NCBI GenBank assembly: GCA_964017195.1
Contig: OZ024896.1
Span: forward strand, 35,076,807 to 35,140,806
Source of the DNA: Siderastrea radians
Lineage: Eukaryota > Cnidaria > Anthozoa > Scleractinia > Rhizangiidae
DNA length: 64,000 nt
Reading direction: 5' to 3'
Shown: in pieces, positions 61,850 to 64,000 of the stretch
How positions within the stretch are numbered: the first letter of the stretch is position 1
Layout: each line of letters starts with the position of its first letter
The notes under the pieces: generated by a model
What the model saw: only the letters and a program-made list of their open reading frames with translations
Databases searched by the model: none
What the model was told of the DNA's origin: nothing
Made by a program: the position numbers and the translations under genes

Positions 61850-62225
61850 TGAGATGGCTCGGCGGCTCATCAGTCGATTATAAGATATGTTATTCAGCTG
61901 GCTCGTCAGCTCGTCAGTCAACGTGACTGGCAAGCCAACAAGCCACCGAGCCACTAAATAATATACCTTACTCGTTCTATAAACACTCAACGCGACTGGT
62001 GAGCCGATGAGCCGCCGAGTCACTAAATAATATACCTTACTTGTTCTATAAACACTCGATGCCACTGGCGAGCCGATGAGCTGCCGAGCCACTACATTAT
62101 GTACCTTACTCGTTCTATAAACACTCAATGCGACTGGCGAGCCGACGAGCCGCTGAGCCACTAAATAATATATCTTACTCGTTCTATAAACACTCAACGC
62201 GACTGGCGAGCCGACAGGCCGGCTG
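61850..62225. repeat. 69-bp minisatellite (4 full units plus edges)
   Basis: CTCGTTCTATAAACACTCAA recurs at 61971, 62040, 62109 and 62178, an exact 69-bp period. Each is followed by a GACTGGCGAGCCGA...GAGCCACTA block. The period is a multiple of three, which keeps a repetitive minus-strand frame open (61808-62197, VYRTSKVYYLVARRLIGSPV). That frame is not a gene. Confidence 0.9.
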
Positions 62226-62299
62226 AAATAACAGACCTCAAAAGATGGCCCTGTATTCTGTAGTTGCTCCTCTGCACCCCCCCCCCCCCCCCCCCAGTT

Positions 62300-62560
62300 G
62301 AGGAACAGTGGAATTCTTCAGGGGTAAGGGATGAAAGTGGAGGAATTCTTCAGGGGTAAAGGCCAGAAGCTGGGGAATTCTTTAGGGGTAAAACCCATAT
62401 TATAAGTGGAATTCTTCCACAGTAAACTGAGATTTCATGGAATTCTTCGAGGGTAAATGCTTTTTTTTGTGAAATTCTTCAGGGGTAAATCCATTTTTTA
62501 AGGTTAAGGAAGTCTTCAGGGGGTAACACTTTTTAATGGAATTCTTCAGGGGTAAGAGGG
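62300..62560. repeat. GGAATTCTTCAGGGGTAA repeat cluster
   Basis: About seven to eight copies of GGAATTCTTCAGGGGTAA with variable 15-30-bp spacers, next to a C-run at 62278-62295. This looks like the degenerate terminal region of a larger repeat. Confidence 0.75.
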
Positions 62561-64000
62561 AAAGGTCCGTCCTCAACTGGGGGGGTGCGGATATTAAATG
62601 GAATAGCCCATACTGTCACGCTCGTCACACAAGAACAGACTATATCTTCCTCAACCTCGTCCCCAGGGTCTTCTCGCTTTTCAATATGGCGGTGGCTCGG
62701 GAGAAGACCCTGGCACACAGCAGAATCACGTGACCAAAATTTCCAACGAGGATGGAAATGTATTCAAAATGGCGGCTAAGGCGAAGTGAGTGAGAAGATC
62801 TGGGTACGAGATTACGGCTGAGGTCAAGATAAACAAAATGGCGGAAAAGGCTGAAGGTTGGTTCAAACATGCGTGAAGAAAAAGAGAAAAACAAAGACAA
62901 GTTATACATATACGGGCTTTAGGAACACGGCAAAGTGTTAGAGGTCTTGTTTTGGCCGTTCATTTAATATGGTTTGTGCGTACAGTATAAAGCTCGCCGA
63001 ACTCATAGATCACGCGCAAAATAGAAAATCATCAGGGTAATTTATTAAGCTGAAGTCTTACATCTTCCCCTGACCACTTGTTTTTAAATGTTGATCAAGT
63101 GAAATTGTTTGCTTACGAATACACTCGAACGAACGTGTATTTTTTTTTCATGAGGATAGGCGGCTTTTGGCATAATTTATCTTACGGTAAATTGTTGCAA
63201 ATTATTTATTTATTTATCTATTTATGCTCAACCAGTCTATTTATTTTTTACTTGCTGATCCTAGCCAACTTGGTTTGGTAAATGTAACTCTTATGACTGT
63301 TTGTTTGTGACTCTTATGACTGTTTGTTTATGGATTGATCCATACCAAAGATCTTTGGCATAGTGTACCCTAGCATGGACTGCACATCTATTTGCAACTT
63401 TCTTTTTATTTTCAAAGATTTATATGTTCAAGTAACAAAGTTTGTATGTAATCTTAAGTTACTTTACTCTGCTTGCTATCCCATAGCAATCTGTTTCTTG
63501 AGCTTTTCAATTCATGGGAAACACTTCTCATTATCCTGTTCAACCACTGGAGATAAAAAAAAATGCCCATGTTTATTTATTAGGAGTGATTACATAAGTC
63601 TTTGAACATTTTTAACATTTCGTCATCTTTACAGCTTATAATAAAATACGGGTAAGGGCTGGTATGCTTGAGATGAGGGACGAATCATTGTTCATCATCA
63701 TCATAAGATTTATTTAGAAGTTACAGCATCCCATTTATTGCAAGTGCTCTTCCAGAGAGCCATGTTGCAATTGCATAGTCAAACAGTTAGTGGTGTTTAA
63801 TCCAGCAAATCCCAGGTGTGGCTTTAAAGGGAACAGTGGTCATGTTGGCATTGTTGGATTTATTTAGTCCCATTCCTGTCTACATATTTGCTTGTTCAAT
63901 TGCAGATCTCCTAGGATTTGTCACTTTCAATACTGCTTTCTGTGCTTGAGCTGTCCAGTTTACAAATATTTCCTCATGATACTTTATGTGCATGTTTTTT
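62561..64000. other. Right edge, repeats, no supported gene
   Basis: Contains a dispersed repeat with AAAATGGCGG and GAGAAGACCCTGG blocks (62640-62860), TTTATTTATTTATC near 63200, and a possible reversed LINE end near 63690-63780 (ATGATGATGATG tail on the minus strand). The first exon of SREK1IP1 and its promoter are expected here or just beyond, but I could not identify them. Confidence 0.4.

Noticed and set aside
61808..62197. 129-codon minus-strand frame
   Set aside because: Built from the 69-bp minisatellite repeating one 23-residue unit.
62640..62909. Frame with SRNLVPRSSHSLRLSRHFEYI as SREK1IP1 exon 1
   Set aside because: It belongs to a dispersed repeat, contains no CxxCG zinc-knuckle start, and does not splice in phase to 61216.

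Overview
The window is nuclear DNA from an intron-rich metazoan, most likely an anthozoan cnidarian such as a stony coral. The evidence is short GT-AG exons of deeply conserved animal genes, long introns full of MITEs, tRNA-derived SINEs, hAT-like and LINE remnants, and abundant simple repeats. The species cannot be fixed from the sequence alone.

Three conserved genes could be assembled exon by exon, with all intron phases consistent. (1) CWC27 (spliceosome-associated, cyclophilin-type) is on the minus strand. It starts at 46491, runs through nine exons to 35307, then crosses a 31.3-kb intron to three more exons at 3969-1979; its last exons lie left of the window. (2) DBT (lipoamide acyltransferase E2 of the branched-chain 2-oxoacid dehydrogenase complex) is on the plus strand, 12 exons, 46627-54316, 498 residues. 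(3) SREK1IP1 (CCHC zinc-knuckle splicing-associated protein) is on the minus strand, 61216-57152, five exons seen, first exon not found. CWC27 and DBT are head-to-head with only 135 bp between start codons. DBT and SREK1IP1 are tail-to-tail. CWC27 and SREK1IP1 are also direct neighbours in human, so the pairing looks ancient.

The giant CWC27 intron (3970-35306) holds the most unusual content: a family of intronless genes, on the same strand as CWC27, coding for a trypsin-fold (HtrA/Deg-like, S1C-type) serine protease behind four to five tandem copies of a ~100-residue repeat I do not recognise. Copy B (12553-15198, 881 residues) is intact. Copy C (26120-28426) has a complete protease, but its last ~55 codons are cut off by a 4.6-kb insertion flanked by an 8-bp direct repeat and lie stranded at 21346-21519. 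Copy A (6758-9165) is a pseudogene with two nonsense codons and at least three frameshifts, and it looks like a mosaic of a C-like 5' half and a B-like 3' half. No signal peptide is visible, so the proteases are probably intracellular. Their function is unknown.

The rest is repeat biology: a 3.36-kb TIR element (TTA target duplication) inserted into a ~200-bp MITE and containing a relic hAT element; a 1.23-kb hAT-like element keeping only the zinc-finger end of a transposase; a 1-kb element with an 8-bp target duplication; a 300-bp foldback element; a LINE 3' fragment; and one 66/69-bp minisatellite expanded independently in three introns. Genes of the repeat-protease family and the housekeeping genes are not obviously linked in function; they share only position.
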